In this document: positions 25,056 through 34,477 of the stretch, piece by piece | Numbering within the stretch: position 1 is the first letter of the stretch | How the letters are laid out: every line of letters starts with the position of its first letter | The notes under the pieces: generated by a model | Database searches by the model: none | Told to the model about the DNA's origin: nothing | Seen by the model: the letters and a program-made list of their open reading frames with translations, nothing else | Translations under genes and position numbers: made by a program | DNA from: JASLMY01 sp965226475 | GTDB taxonomy: Bacteria; Pseudomonadota; Alphaproteobacteria; GCA-2731375 | Reading direction: 5' to 3' | Length of the DNA: 64,000 nt | Assembly: GCA_965226475.1 (NCBI GenBank) | Contig: CBDDDJ010000002.1 | Coordinates: forward strand, 558,001 to 622,000

Positions 25056-26285
25056 GTGGAGAACGAACAGCTGCCCGTCGAGGATTGGGCGACGGACTTC
25101 GATCTTTTCGACGAAGGCTACATCGAGGACCCCTCGGCGGTGTGGGAGGATCTGCGCCAGCGCTGCCCGATCGCGCGCACCACGCGTCTGGGCGGTGCCT
25201 GGATGGCAACCAAGTACGAGGACCTGCGCGAGATGGTGCGCAAGGTGCCGGAACTCTCATCGCGCTCGGTCACCGTCGTGCCGCCCTCGCCCGAACTCCG
25301 CGAGGAGCTGATCGCCGAGATCAAGGAATACGGTACCGAGAATCCGCCGATCACCTCCGATCCGCCCGAGCACATGCCCTACAAGCGGCTGATCCTGCCC
25401 TTCTTCACGCCCGACGCGGTGGAGGCGCACCGGGCCTACACGGAAGAGCTCTGCCACGAGCTGATCGATCGCTTCGCCAACACCGGCGCCTGCGATGCCG
25501 CGCGCGACTATTCGCAGCAGATTCCGCCCCGCGTCATCGCCCGCATGCTCGGCGTCGACATGGGCCGGGCCGACGAGTTCACCGAGTGGACGCAGGGCGT
25601 GCTGGAGTTCGGCCAGACCCAGCCCGAACTCAGGCGCCACTATCGCGGCGTCATCCGCGAGTTCTTCGCCGAACTGGTCGCCAAGCGCCGGGCAAACCCC
25701 GGCGACGACATGATCTCGTCGCTGATCGGCTCGGAAGTCGAGGGTGAGCCACTCAGCGACTACACCGTGATCGGCATCTGCAACCTGCTGCTGGTCGCCG
25801 GCATCGACACCACCTGGAGTTCGATCGGCGCTTCGCTCTGGCATCTCGCCGGCCACGGCGAGGATCGCCGCCGCCTGGCGGCTGAGCCCGACCTCTTCCC
25901 CATCGCGATCGAGGAGTTTCTCCGCTTCTACGGGCCGGTGATGATGGGGCGAAAGGTCGCCGAACCGGTGACCATGGGCGACGTGACCATGAACCCCGGC
26001 GACAAGCTGATCCTCAACTTCCCCGCCGCCAACCGGGACCCCGAGGTCTTCGAGCGGGCCGACGAAGTGGTGCTCGACCGCGAGCGCAACCGCCACATCG
26101 CCTTCGGCATCGGCATCCACCGCTGCGCCGGCTCGAACCCGGCGCGCATGGAGATGGACGTGGCGCTGCGGGTGTTCATGGAGCGCGTGCCGGAGTTCCG
26201 TCTGTCCGACGCGAGCGCCGTCACCTGGTCCGGCGGCCAGGTCCGCGGCCCCCGCACGATCCCGGTCACGTTTTCCACGGGTTAG
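25056..26285 (+). CDS. Cytochrome P450
   Basis: Soluble bacterial cytochrome P450, 409 residues. The haem-thiolate Cys357 is in FGIGIHRCAGSN, the ExxR helix is EEFLRFYGPV, and the oxygen-activating I-helix reads VAGIDTTWSS. It starts with GTG preceded by GAGGAG. No membrane anchor is present. It is placed with its own ferredoxin and a divergent MarR regulator, which suggests a substrate-induced hydroxylation. No ferredoxin reductase is adjacent. The substrate is unknown. Confidence 0.95.
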   Translation: MENEQLPVEDWATDFDLFDEGYIEDPSAVWEDLRQRCPIARTTRLGGAWMATKYEDLREMVRKVPELSSRSVTVVPPSPELREELIAEIKEYGTENPPITSDPPEHMPYKRLILPFFTPDAVEAHRAYTEELCHELIDRFANTGACDAARDYSQQIPPRVIARMLGVDMGRADEFTEWTQGVLEFGQTQPELRRHYRGVIREFFAELVAKRRANPGDDMISSLIGSEVEGEPLSDYTVIGICNLLLVAGIDTTWSSIGASLWHLAGHGEDRRRLAAEPDLFPIAIEEFLRFYGPVMMGRKVAEPVTMGDVTMNPGDKLILNFPAANRDPEVFERADEVVLDRERNRHIAFGIGIHRCAGSNPARMEMDVALRVFMERVPEFRLSDASAVTWSGGQVRGPRTIPVTFSTG

Positions 26286-26293
26286 GGCGGGCG

Positions 26294-26488
26294 CTACGAG
26301 TTAGGGAAGTCTTCGTCGGTCTGGCCTTTCCTGGCGGCGATTTCCGCCTCGGCCGTGGCAATGATCACCTCCATCGGCTCCATCGGCGTGGCTGGACCGC
26401 TCTCCAGACCCTCGCGGACGGCCTCCTCCAAGAACCGGACAAGGTCGCGGACCGGGTTCTCCGGCGAATCTCGATGGCTATCGCTCAT
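26294..26488 (-). CDS. Small acidic hypothetical protein
   Basis: A 64-residue acidic protein (MSDSHRDSPENPVRDLVRF at the start, ending QTDEDFPNS), predicted to be largely helical. It resembles short helical antitoxin-like or regulatory peptides but I recognise no family. It lies antisense between the P450 and the class II aldolase genes. Confidence that it is expressed is modest. Confidence 0.4.
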   Translation of the reverse strand: MSDSHRDSPENPVRDLVRFLEEAVREGLESGPATPMEPMEVIIATAEAEIAARKGQTDEDFPNS

Positions 26489-26543
26489 GGTGCAATCATA
26501 GCAGAATGCGGGATTCCTGGACCTCATCCCGGAGCAGACCACG

Positions 26544-27338
26544 ATGAACGAGATCAGCGAGAACGGCAGGCGAGCGATCCAGGAGGGCATGGATCCGGTC
26601 GAATGGGACCTGCGGGTCCAGCTCGCCTGCGCCTTTCGGATTAACGCGTATCTCGGCTGGGAGGACTCGATCAACACCCATACCTCGATGCGCGTGCCGG
26701 GGCCGGAGCATCATTTCCTGATCAATCCCTTCGGCCCGCGCTTCGACGAGATCCGCGCGTCCGACCTAGTGAAGGTCGACCAGGAAGGCAAGGTGGTGGG
26801 CGGCGCGACCACCAATCCGCTGAACGAGGCCGGCTTCGTCATCCATTCGGCCATTCACATGCACCGCGAGGACGCCCATTGCGTGCTGCACACCCACACG
26901 CTCGCCGGCATGGCGGTGGCGAGCCAAGCGGCCGGGCTCAGCCCCTCCAACATGTTCTCCCTCGGCTTCCACGACCGGCTCGGCTACCACGAATTCGAAG
27001 GCGCCAGCGGCAAGCACAACCTCGCCGAACAGGACCGCTTGGCGGAAAGCCTGGGCGCGGCCAACAAGGCGATGATCATGCGCGCCCACGGCCTGCTGAC
27101 GGTCGGGCGCACGGTACCGGAGGCCTTCGTCTGGATGTACCGGCTGAACAAGGCCTGCGAAATCCAGATCGCGGCGGGCAACACCGAGCTGGTCGAGACC
27201 TCGGCCGAGGCGGCGGAATACACCGTCAAGGGCACCGACGACTACGTCACCGCCTACGGCACCAAGGGACCGGGCGAAGAGGAATTCGCCGCCTTTGCCC
27301 GACACATGGACCGGCGCGACCCACGTTATCGGGATTGA
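26544..27338 (+). CDS. Class II aldolase/adducin-family protein
   Basis: Zn-dependent class II aldolase/adducin head-domain protein, 264 residues. Motifs are WEDSINTHTSMRVPG, the Zn-binding HMHREDAHCVLHTHTLAG and a distal His in MRAHGLLTVG. Such proteins cleave sugar phosphates or act on other aldols; the adducin-like subgroup here is usually of unknown substrate. It is followed 42 bp later by a 2OG oxygenase and may share its operon. Confidence 0.9.
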   Translation: MNEISENGRRAIQEGMDPVEWDLRVQLACAFRINAYLGWEDSINTHTSMRVPGPEHHFLINPFGPRFDEIRASDLVKVDQEGKVVGGATTNPLNEAGFVIHSAIHMHREDAHCVLHTHTLAGMAVASQAAGLSPSNMFSLGFHDRLGYHEFEGASGKHNLAEQDRLAESLGAANKAMIMRAHGLLTVGRTVPEAFVWMYRLNKACEIQIAAGNTELVETSAEAAEYTVKGTDDYVTAYGTKGPGEEEFAAFARHMDRRDPRYRD

Positions 27339-27379
27339 GCCGCGTGATCGCCGCGGGTGACGAGGACGGGAGAGGGGAC

Positions 27380-28360
27380 ATGGGCGACATTCCGGTGATC
27401 GATCTGGCGCCCTATTTTACCGGTGGCGCGGCCGACAGGCAACGGGTCGCGGCGACGGTTGGCCGGGCTTGCGAGGAAATCGGCTTTCTCGTCATCGCCA
27501 ATCACGGCGTGTCGGAGCAGACGATCCGGGACGGTTTTCAGGTCAGCCGCGAGTTTTTCGCGCGGCCGGTCGCGGAGAAGCGGCGCTATGCGCCCGCCGA
27601 CCCGTCGGTGCCGCGCGGCTACACGGGCTTTGCCTCCAAGAGCCTGGCCCGCACGCTGGGCCTCGATGCACCACCAGACTTGCGCGAGCAGTTCTTCATC
27701 GGCCCCCTGGCGGGGGAGGCCGAGCGCTTTGCTCATATCGAGGGCGCGGCGCGCTTCTACGGCGAGAACGTCTGGCCCGAGACGCCAGCCGATTACCGCC
27801 CCGCCATGAGCAGGCTCTATCGCGAGATGGAGGACCTCGCCTTCTCGCTGATGAGGATCTTCGCCCTGGCGCTGAATCTGGACGAGCACTATTTTGACGA
27901 CAAGATCGACCACCACTTCTCGACCCTGCCGTCGAACCACTATCCCCCGCCGCCCGAGGATCGCGAGCCGGAGCAAATTCGAACCGGACCGCACACCGAT
28001 TTCGGCAGCCTGACGATCCTGGCGATCGACGATGCGCCGGGCGGTCTGCAGGTCGAGATGCCGGGCCAGGGCTGGCGGGACGTCCGTCCCGCGCCGGAAA
28101 CACTGGTGGTCAACCTCGGCGACATGATGGCGCGCTGGACTAACGACCGCTGGCGCTCGACCCTGCACCGGGTGGCGAACCCGCCGGAGGCGCTGGCCGA
28201 CGCCACGCGGCGGCAATCCATGGGTTTTTTCCTGCACCCCAACTACGACGCCGAGATCGCCTGTCTGCCGGGCTGTGTCGCCCCGGGCGCCACGCCCGAA
28301 TACCCGCCGATCCTGGCCGGTGGCCACATGCGGGAAAAACTCGAACGCCGGGTGGTCTAA
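27380..28360 (+). CDS. 2-oxoglutarate/Fe(II) oxygenase, isopenicillin N synthase family
   Basis: Nonhaem iron oxygenase of 326 residues. It has the N-terminal DIOX-N region (IPVIDLAPYF, CEEIGFLVIANHGV), the iron ligands HTD and distal His in STLHRVANP, and the 2OG-binding RQSMGFF. ATG 27380 has AGAGGGG upstream and gives the usual family start. It follows an aldolase/adducin gene and is separated from the next gene by a strong hairpin. Substrate unknown. Confidence 0.93.
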   Translation: MGDIPVIDLAPYFTGGAADRQRVAATVGRACEEIGFLVIANHGVSEQTIRDGFQVSREFFARPVAEKRRYAPADPSVPRGYTGFASKSLARTLGLDAPPDLREQFFIGPLAGEAERFAHIEGAARFYGENVWPETPADYRPAMSRLYREMEDLAFSLMRIFALALNLDEHYFDDKIDHHFSTLPSNHYPPPPEDREPEQIRTGPHTDFGSLTILAIDDAPGGLQVEMPGQGWRDVRPAPETLVVNLGDMMARWTNDRWRSTLHRVANPPEALADATRRQSMGFFLHPNYDAEIACLPGCVAPGATPEYPPILAGGHMREKLERRVV

Positions 28361-28386
28361 TGGTCGCTATCGCACGTACCGGCCGG

Positions 28387-28450
28387 CCCGCTCCCCCGGC
28401 CCAACCTCCCCAAGGATACACTCCACGGGTGGTTCGGCCGGGGGAGCGGG
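28387..28450. repeat. 15-bp perfect inverted repeat between genes
   Basis: CCCGCTCCCCCGGCC at 28387-28401 is exactly complementary to 28436-28450, with a 34-nt loop. It separates the 2OG oxygenase from the NAD(P)-dependent reductase. It lacks a U-tract, so it may slow RNA decay or act as a factor-dependent terminator; the right arm ends 10 bp before the next start codon and might also hide its ribosome site. Confidence 0.75.
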
Positions 28451-28460
28451 GTGGCCAAGG

Positions 28461-29342
28461 ATGCCATCATTCATGATGACCGATACTAGTCCGGCGCGCG
28501 CGGGATTCGTCGGCCTCGGCGTCATGGGCGGCCAGATGTGCCGCCACCTCGCTGCCGATGGCCGCTGGGAGGTCCGAGCCCACGATCTGAACGAAGGCCT
28601 GACGGTGCCCGGCACGTCGCGGGCCGCCAGCCCGGCCGAAGTCGCCGACGGTGCCCACCTCGTATTCCTGGTATTGCCCGGGGAGGCGGAGGTTCGCCGT
28701 GTGGTCCTGGGGGAGGACGGCCTCGCCGCCCACATGGACCCGGGCGCCGTGCTGGTCGACTGTTCCACCTCGCCGCCGGGTCTGGCGCGCGAACTTGGCG
28801 AGAGCCTCGCCGAACGCGGCATTTCGCTTGCCGAGGCGCCGATCGCCGGCACGGCCACGAGTGTGCGAAGCCGAAACATCAGCCTCATGGTCGGCGCCAC
28901 GCCGGAGACCTTTGCCCGGATCGAAGCGCCGCTCCGCGCCATGGCCGAAAGGGTCCGCCATTGCGGCGCCCTCGGCGCGGGCGCCGTCGTCAAGCTGCTG
29001 GTGAACATGGTGTTGGCCCAGGAAGTGGGCGCCTTGGCCGAGGCACTGGTGACCGCGCGGGCGGCGGGCGTCGAGGGGCGCACGTTGTTCGGTGCGCTCG
29101 CCGAGGGCGCCGATTCCTTCGCGCTCCGCCAGCACGGCGTCGGCGCCCTGTTGCCGGACGAGTTTCCCGAGGGCCGCTTCCCGACCCGCTATATGCTGAA
29201 GGATCTTGATTACCTGGAGCGCTTGCGCGCCGAGCTCGGCCTCGAACTCGACGGTCTCGCCCTCGCCCGCCGCCGCCTCGCCGCCAGCATGGAGGCCGGT
29301 GAGGCGGAAGCCTACTGGCCCGCCTTCATACGCCGTCTCTAA
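28461..29342 (+). CDS. 3-hydroxyisobutyrate dehydrogenase-like NAD(P) oxidoreductase
   Basis: Beta-hydroxyacid dehydrogenase family protein, about 293 residues. The Rossmann motif is GFVGLGVMGGQMCRHL, the substrate loop DCSTSPPG, then EAPIAGTATSVRSRNISLMVGA, and the catalytic Lys in GAVVKLLVNMVL. The start may instead be one of two further ATGs at 28473 or 28476. It acts on a 3-hydroxy acid; the exact substrate is unknown. Confidence 0.88.
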   Translation: MPSFMMTDTSPARAGFVGLGVMGGQMCRHLAADGRWEVRAHDLNEGLTVPGTSRAASPAEVADGAHLVFLVLPGEAEVRRVVLGEDGLAAHMDPGAVLVDCSTSPPGLARELGESLAERGISLAEAPIAGTATSVRSRNISLMVGATPETFARIEAPLRAMAERVRHCGALGAGAVVKLLVNMVLAQEVGALAEALVTARAAGVEGRTLFGALAEGADSFALRQHGVGALLPDEFPEGRFPTRYMLKDLDYLERLRAELGLELDGLALARRRLAASMEAGEAEAYWPAFIRRL

Positions 29343-31366
29343 AAGTTCGCCTCGAACATCCCCTCGGCGGGGCGGGCTTAACGACCCGTTAACCAATGTT
29401 GAGCGAATTATGTCAGGACCCTCCGTATCCACGTCTCGATAACATGGCCAAGATTTACCAAGACGAATTGCCTGCTCCCGCCCTGGCCCGGATACCGGTC
29501 GCTGGCCGTCTGCGTGAGTTGTTCCGAAGTACGAGCCTGCGCGAGCGGTTTCGCTGCCGGATCTGCTGGCGCATCACCTTCTTCGTTTTCGCCAGCATCA
29601 TGATCATCGAAGGGATCATTCTCGTCCCTTCCTATTTGAGCCGCGAACGGGATTTATTGAAGGGTATCGAACTGATCGGTTTGGCCGAGGTGAAAGGCAC
29701 GATCGAACGCGCGGAGGGGGTCGAGGCCGGCTGGCGGTTCAGGAGAGAACTCGCCGACCTCACCGTGCTCGAGGCCGCGGTGATCCTCGGCGATGCGGGC
29801 GAGGTGCTGGACCGGCTCGGTGAAGCGCCGCCGCCTGGACCGGACGTGGAAGGGCGGCTCGAATTGGCGTGGAATGCCACCGCCCTCGGCCTGCCGGCGC
29901 GGGTGATCGCCTGGTTGGACACGGGTTCCGTGGCGCCGGCGCTGGCGGCCTACACGGCACGGGTCGGGGCCCTCGTCCTCGTCATAACTCTATTCGTTTG
30001 CCTCATGACCGCCATCATCCTGCATTTGCTGATCCTCGGCCCCATGCTGGGGCTCAGGAAGATGCTGGTGGCGGCCGAACACGACCACGAGCATGCCGAC
30101 CGCTATTTCGTCGGCGAGGTCGGGCGCAACGAAATCGGCGAAATGGCCAATGCCATCAACCACCTCCTGGCTCGCGTCTCCAACGCCTACCGCTCCAGCA
30201 TCCGCGAACGGGAGAGTCGGTTCCAGGACTTCGCCGACGCCACCTCCGACTGGTTCTGGGAAATGGACGCGGAGCTGCGCTTCTCCTATTTCTCCGACCG
30301 CTTCACCGAGGTGACCGGCGTCCCGCACGAAGCGCTCATGGGTAAGACGCGGCAGGAAACTGGAATCCCGGACGTGGACGCGGCGTCCTGGGAGAAGCAT
30401 CTCACCAACCTGACGCTCCGCCGGGCGTTCCGCGGTTTCGTTCATCCGAGGACACAGGACGACGGCTCCATCGTCTGGCTTTCGATCAACGGCAAGCCGG
30501 TCTTCGACGAGACGGGAGCCTTTGTCGGCTACCGGGGCACGGGAAGCGATATCACCGACCGCAAGCTCGCGGAGGAGGGGTTGCAGGAAAGCGAGCAACG
30601 GCTAAAGGCGGTGATGAACCACATTCCGGCCGCCCTGTTCCTCAAGGATCTGGACGCCCGCTACGTTCTCGTCAACAAGCAGTTCGAGGATTGGTTAGGC
30701 ATCGATGCGACGACGGTCAGGGGCAAGAGTTCCCACGACCTCTTTCCCAAGCAGCACGCCGACCGCTACGACCTGAGCGATCGGAAAATCCTCGAGAGCT
30801 GGAAGGTGATCAGCGAACAGGTCACGATTCCGCTGGTCTCCGGCGAGACGCGGACATTCGAGGTGACGAGGTTTCCGATCATCGACGAGGGGACGCCGAC
30901 CGGCTTCGGCGGTATTATCCTCGACCTCACGGACCGCATCGAGGTCGAACGGGCGCTTCGCGAAAGCGAGGCCCTGGCCGAACAGTCGAACCGTACCAAG
31001 TCCGCCTTCCTCGCCAACATGAGCCACGAATTGAGGACGCCCCTCAACGCCGTGGTCGGTTTCTCCCATTTGCTGCGCGAGACGCTGTCGGGACCGGACA
31101 CCGACGCACGGCACGGCCAATACGCCGAGAACATCCACGCCTCAAGCCAGATCCTGTTGCAGCTGATCAGCGATGTCCTGGATCTTTCCAAGATCGAGGC
31201 CAGTCACCTGGAACTCGAGGCGATGGAAATCGACCTCCCCGGGTTGTTCGAGGAGGTGCGGAACATCTGGGGCGAACGGGCGCGGCAGGGCGGCCTCCTC
31301 TTCGAGATCGAGATCGGCGAGGGCGTTCCGTGCACCGTCGTCGGCGACCTGGTCCGCCTCCGCTAA

Positions 31367-32335
31367 GAGTCCGTCCGGAGACTTTATGTAGGATTACAGA
31401 GTTTTCGGAGCATGAGTCGAATGGACGCGAGCTTGATGAAGGCGAGCGCGTTGCGGTTGAGGTTCTCCCAGTCCTTGGCCAGTCGGCGGCAGCGGTTGAG
31501 CCAGGCGATGGTGCGTTCGACCACCCAACGCCTGGGCTGGACGACGAAGCCCTTCACCCGATCGGATCGCTTGACGATCTCGGTCTCGAGATCGGGCAGG
31601 ATGCCGGCCAGGGCGCGGTGAAAGACCGGCCCCTGATAGGCGCTGTCGGCGAACAATTTCCCGAGAAAGGGAAACAGACCGAACAAGGTCGCCAGCAGCG
31701 CGAGACCGCCGTCGCGATCCTGAACGTTGGCGGCGGTGACGATGCCGTGCAGCAGCAAGCCTTGCGTATCGACCAGAACATGCCGCTTCTTGCCCTTGAT
31801 CAGCTTGCCGGCATCGAAGCCGTGGCTGTCGATGCGAGCCCCCCTTTTTCAGCGCTTTTCACACTCTGAGTGTCGATGATGCAGGCCGTGGGGCTGGCTT
31901 CGCGCGCGGCTTTCTCGCGGCACTTGAGGTAGAGCGCATGATGGATGCGATCCAGCGTGCCGTCCCAGTTCCACAGGCCGAGGTAATCATGCACGGTGCT
32001 TCTGGGCGGCAAATCCTTGGGCAGCGCGCGCCACTGGCAGCCGGTGCTCAGAATGTACATCACGCCGTTGATCACCTCGCGGATAGCGACGCGCCGTTTG
32101 CCGCCGCCGGGCTTGCCCGGCGGGATCAGCGGCTCGATATGCGCCCATTCCGCATCGGTCAGGTCGCTCGGATAACGCAGTTTGTCGCGGTTGTAGCGCG
32201 GGCGGTTGTCGGCAGTCCACATGGGGCACCTCAAGAGTAAATTCACCACCCCAGAGAATCACAGTTGATTCAGCTCTTCAAGAGGGGGCGCCGGATAACC
32301 GATTCATCCGACTCATAAAGTCCCCGGACGGACAC
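31367..32335 (-). mobile_element. IS5-family insertion sequence
   Basis: Insertion of 969 bp bounded by 22-bp imperfect inverted repeats (GAGTCCGTCCGGAGACTTTATG at the left, 20 of 22 matching at the right end). A TAA triplet flanks both ends (31364-31366 and 32336-32338), the 3-bp TNA duplication of IS1031/IS427-type members. It interrupts the hybrid kinase gene. Confidence 0.92.
31384..32222 (-). CDS. IS5-family transposase made by -1 frameshifting
   Basis: The first frame (from ATG 32222, MWTADNRPRYNRDKL) carries the N-terminal domain up to IIDTQSVKSAEKGG, with the first DDE Asp. The second frame ends at 31384 and includes DAGKLIKGKKRHVLVDTQG, the second Asp in LFADSAYQGP and the C-terminal Glu region RRWVVERTIAWLNR. 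The frames join at an A5G6 tract on the minus strand (31839-31849), a slippery site for a -1 shift, the usual control in this IS5 group. Both halves look intact. Confidence 0.88.
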
Positions 32336-33267
32336 TAAGTGATCTACAATCTGCTCGGCAACGCCTTCAAGTTCACGACCGAGGGCCGGGTCGCTTTTCG
32401 CGCGGCTCTGCTGTCCACCGGGGCGGAGGAAATTCTCCTACGCTTCGAGGTCGCCGATTCCGGTATCGGCATCCCCGACCAAGTTCTGCCGACGCTGTTC
32501 GACGAATTTGCCCAGGCCGACAACTCGACCACGCGGGAGTTCGGCGGCACGGGCCTCGGCCTCGCGATCTGTCGTAATATCGTGCGAATGATGGGCGGCT
32601 AAATCCATGCGATGAGCACGCCCGGCGAAGGGTCGACATTCTCCTTCACGGCCCGGTTGCGCCCGGTCGCGCGCGCCATGGATTTGGACGAAGCCGGGGC
32701 CAATCACCGTCCCTGTTCGCGCGACGCCGGGGCCCCCGAGGCGCGCCGTGTCCTGGTCGCCGAGGACCACAAGATCAATCAGGTGCTGATCCGCGCGATG
32801 CTGGAGGGCGCCGGCTACCGGGTCGATATCGTCTCCGACGGCGAAGACGTGATTTCCGCCGTTCGCCGGGGCCGCTACGACCTCGTGCTGATGGATATCC
32901 AGATGCCGCGGATGGACGGCATGACGGCGGCGGGCGCCATCCGCGCCCTAGAAGGGGACGCGGCCCGGACGCCGATCGTCGCGCTGACCGCAAATGCGAT
33001 GTCCGGGGACCGTGCCAAATACCTCTCCGCCGGCATGAACGGCTACGTCTCCAAGCCGATCGACGCCGAGCGCCTGTTCGCCACCATCGACGAGTGTCTT
33101 GGCTCCACCGTCGCCTGAGGGCGGGACGACGTCCGACATGGCGAACATGCGGCCGGCGGCAGAGATTTTCTTCCGAGCATGGAAAGCGGAAACCTCCGCG
33201 ATCGGCGAGCCATCGGCACCGACCCGCACGGCACCGCGAACAATGAGGCGTGCCTTGCTTCGGACTT

Positions 33268-34477
33268 TCACCAGGCGGCCTCCAACACGCGGCGCGCCGC
33301 ATCGATTTGTGCCTCGGCGGAGCGCGCGCCGGCGTTGGCGTTGAAATTCTTCACCGTTTCGGCCGCGATGGCGCCGAAGTCGTTCCTTGGAATCTCCAGT
33401 TGCCGGAGCCGCGTCGGCACGCCGATGGTGGTGTAGATCTCGTCCACGGCATCGGCCACCGCGCGCGTCGCCGCCCTTGCCGCCATGCCGTCCCGCCAGA
33501 CGCCGAGCGCTTGGGCGACCTGGGCCGCCGAGGCCGGATCGACGTCTTCCGCGAGCCGCATGGCGGTGCCATGGACGACGGAAGTGGATTCGCCCTGGCC
33601 GACGCGCGGATAGTGCAGATGCAGCGCGGTGGAGACCGCGTAGTCACCGGCAAAGGGGCCGCCACGAAAACCGCCCTGGCCGTCGTCCTCGGCCTGGTTC
33701 TGCAGGAAGGCCGCCAGCGCCAGGTCCTGGCGCGGGGCGGGATCGTCGAGCTGGTCCATGAGGCCGATATAGGCCCTGTGCGCGAGGCGGAAGGCCTGGG
33801 CCCTGTCGCCCTCGACCAGCGGGTTGACGCCCGTGCGACCCATCGCCGCCACCAATCCGGCAAAGACCGTCGTCGCGGTGGAGCGGATGAGGCTGGCGGG
33901 CGCGCTCAATAACGCGCCGTCGTCGAGCAGGATTGCGCTCGGCCGGGTCTTGGGGTCGAAATACTCCATCCGGTGGTCGAGATCGGGGTTGTACAGGCCG
34001 GAGCCCGCCCAGTTCATGGCGCTGGTCGGCGTGGTGGGGATGTTGATGATAGGCGGCTTCGGCGCCATCAGGCGCGGGCTGTGGGCGGGCATATTTTCGG
34101 GATACTGGGTCATCAGCTCGAAGGGATCGCCGGCCTCGCCCAGGAAGATCGCGACGGCACGAACCGCGACGATGACACTGCCGCCGCCAACGGCGATCAA
34201 CAGGTCCGCACCACGATCGACCGCGGCCTCTTTCGCGGCCACGACGGAGGCATGGGTCGAATCCTTCTCGATGCCATCGATAGATTCCGGCGAGCTTGTC
34301 GCCGAGCGCCGCCTCGATCCGTCGAACGACCTCCGTGCGCCGGTTGACCGAGGGCGAGCAGACGACCAGCGCGCGACTGGCGCCAGTGCGATCGACGGCC
34401 GCCGCCAGGTTGCCCTCGATCGCCTCCGGCCCGGCGAAGAAGCGCCAGGAGTGCCCCGCCGCGCGAAAGCCCGCCAT
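33268..34477 (-). pseudogene. Iron-containing alcohol dehydrogenase-like, frameshifted
   Basis: The N-terminal nucleotide-binding part (MAGFRAAGHSWRFFAGPEAI, ALVVCSPSVNRRTE) is read from ATG 34477, but the rest (GIEKDSTHASVVAAKEAAVDR, LIAVGGGS, PTTPTSAMNW) lies in another frame. Near 34280 the extra base that separates the frames would restore GIYDGIEK if removed. In addition, the metal-binding segment reads STATTVFAGLVAA where active iron-ADHs have Asp and His, so at least two of four metal ligands are absent. Likely inactive, or part of a metal-free branch with a sequencing error at the junction. Confidence 0.8.

Larger units (their letters stand above)
29396..33118 (+). pseudogene. Hybrid sensor histidine kinase disrupted by IS5 and a nonsense codon
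   Basis: Membrane-bound hybrid kinase: two transmembrane segments flanking a periplasmic part, HAMP, two PAS domains, HisKA (phospho-His in NMSHELRTPLNAVVG), HATPase and a receiver (phospho-Asp in LVLMDIQMPRMDG). An IS5-family element interrupts it after VGDLVRLR (31364-31366). Coding resumes at 32339 with VIYNLLGNAFKFT, then a TAA follows MMGG (32600-32602) where related kinases have a charged residue, before the receiver continues to 33118. ATG 29444 is an alternative start. The truncated N-terminal 650 residues could still be made, but kinase activity should be lost. Confidence 0.9.
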
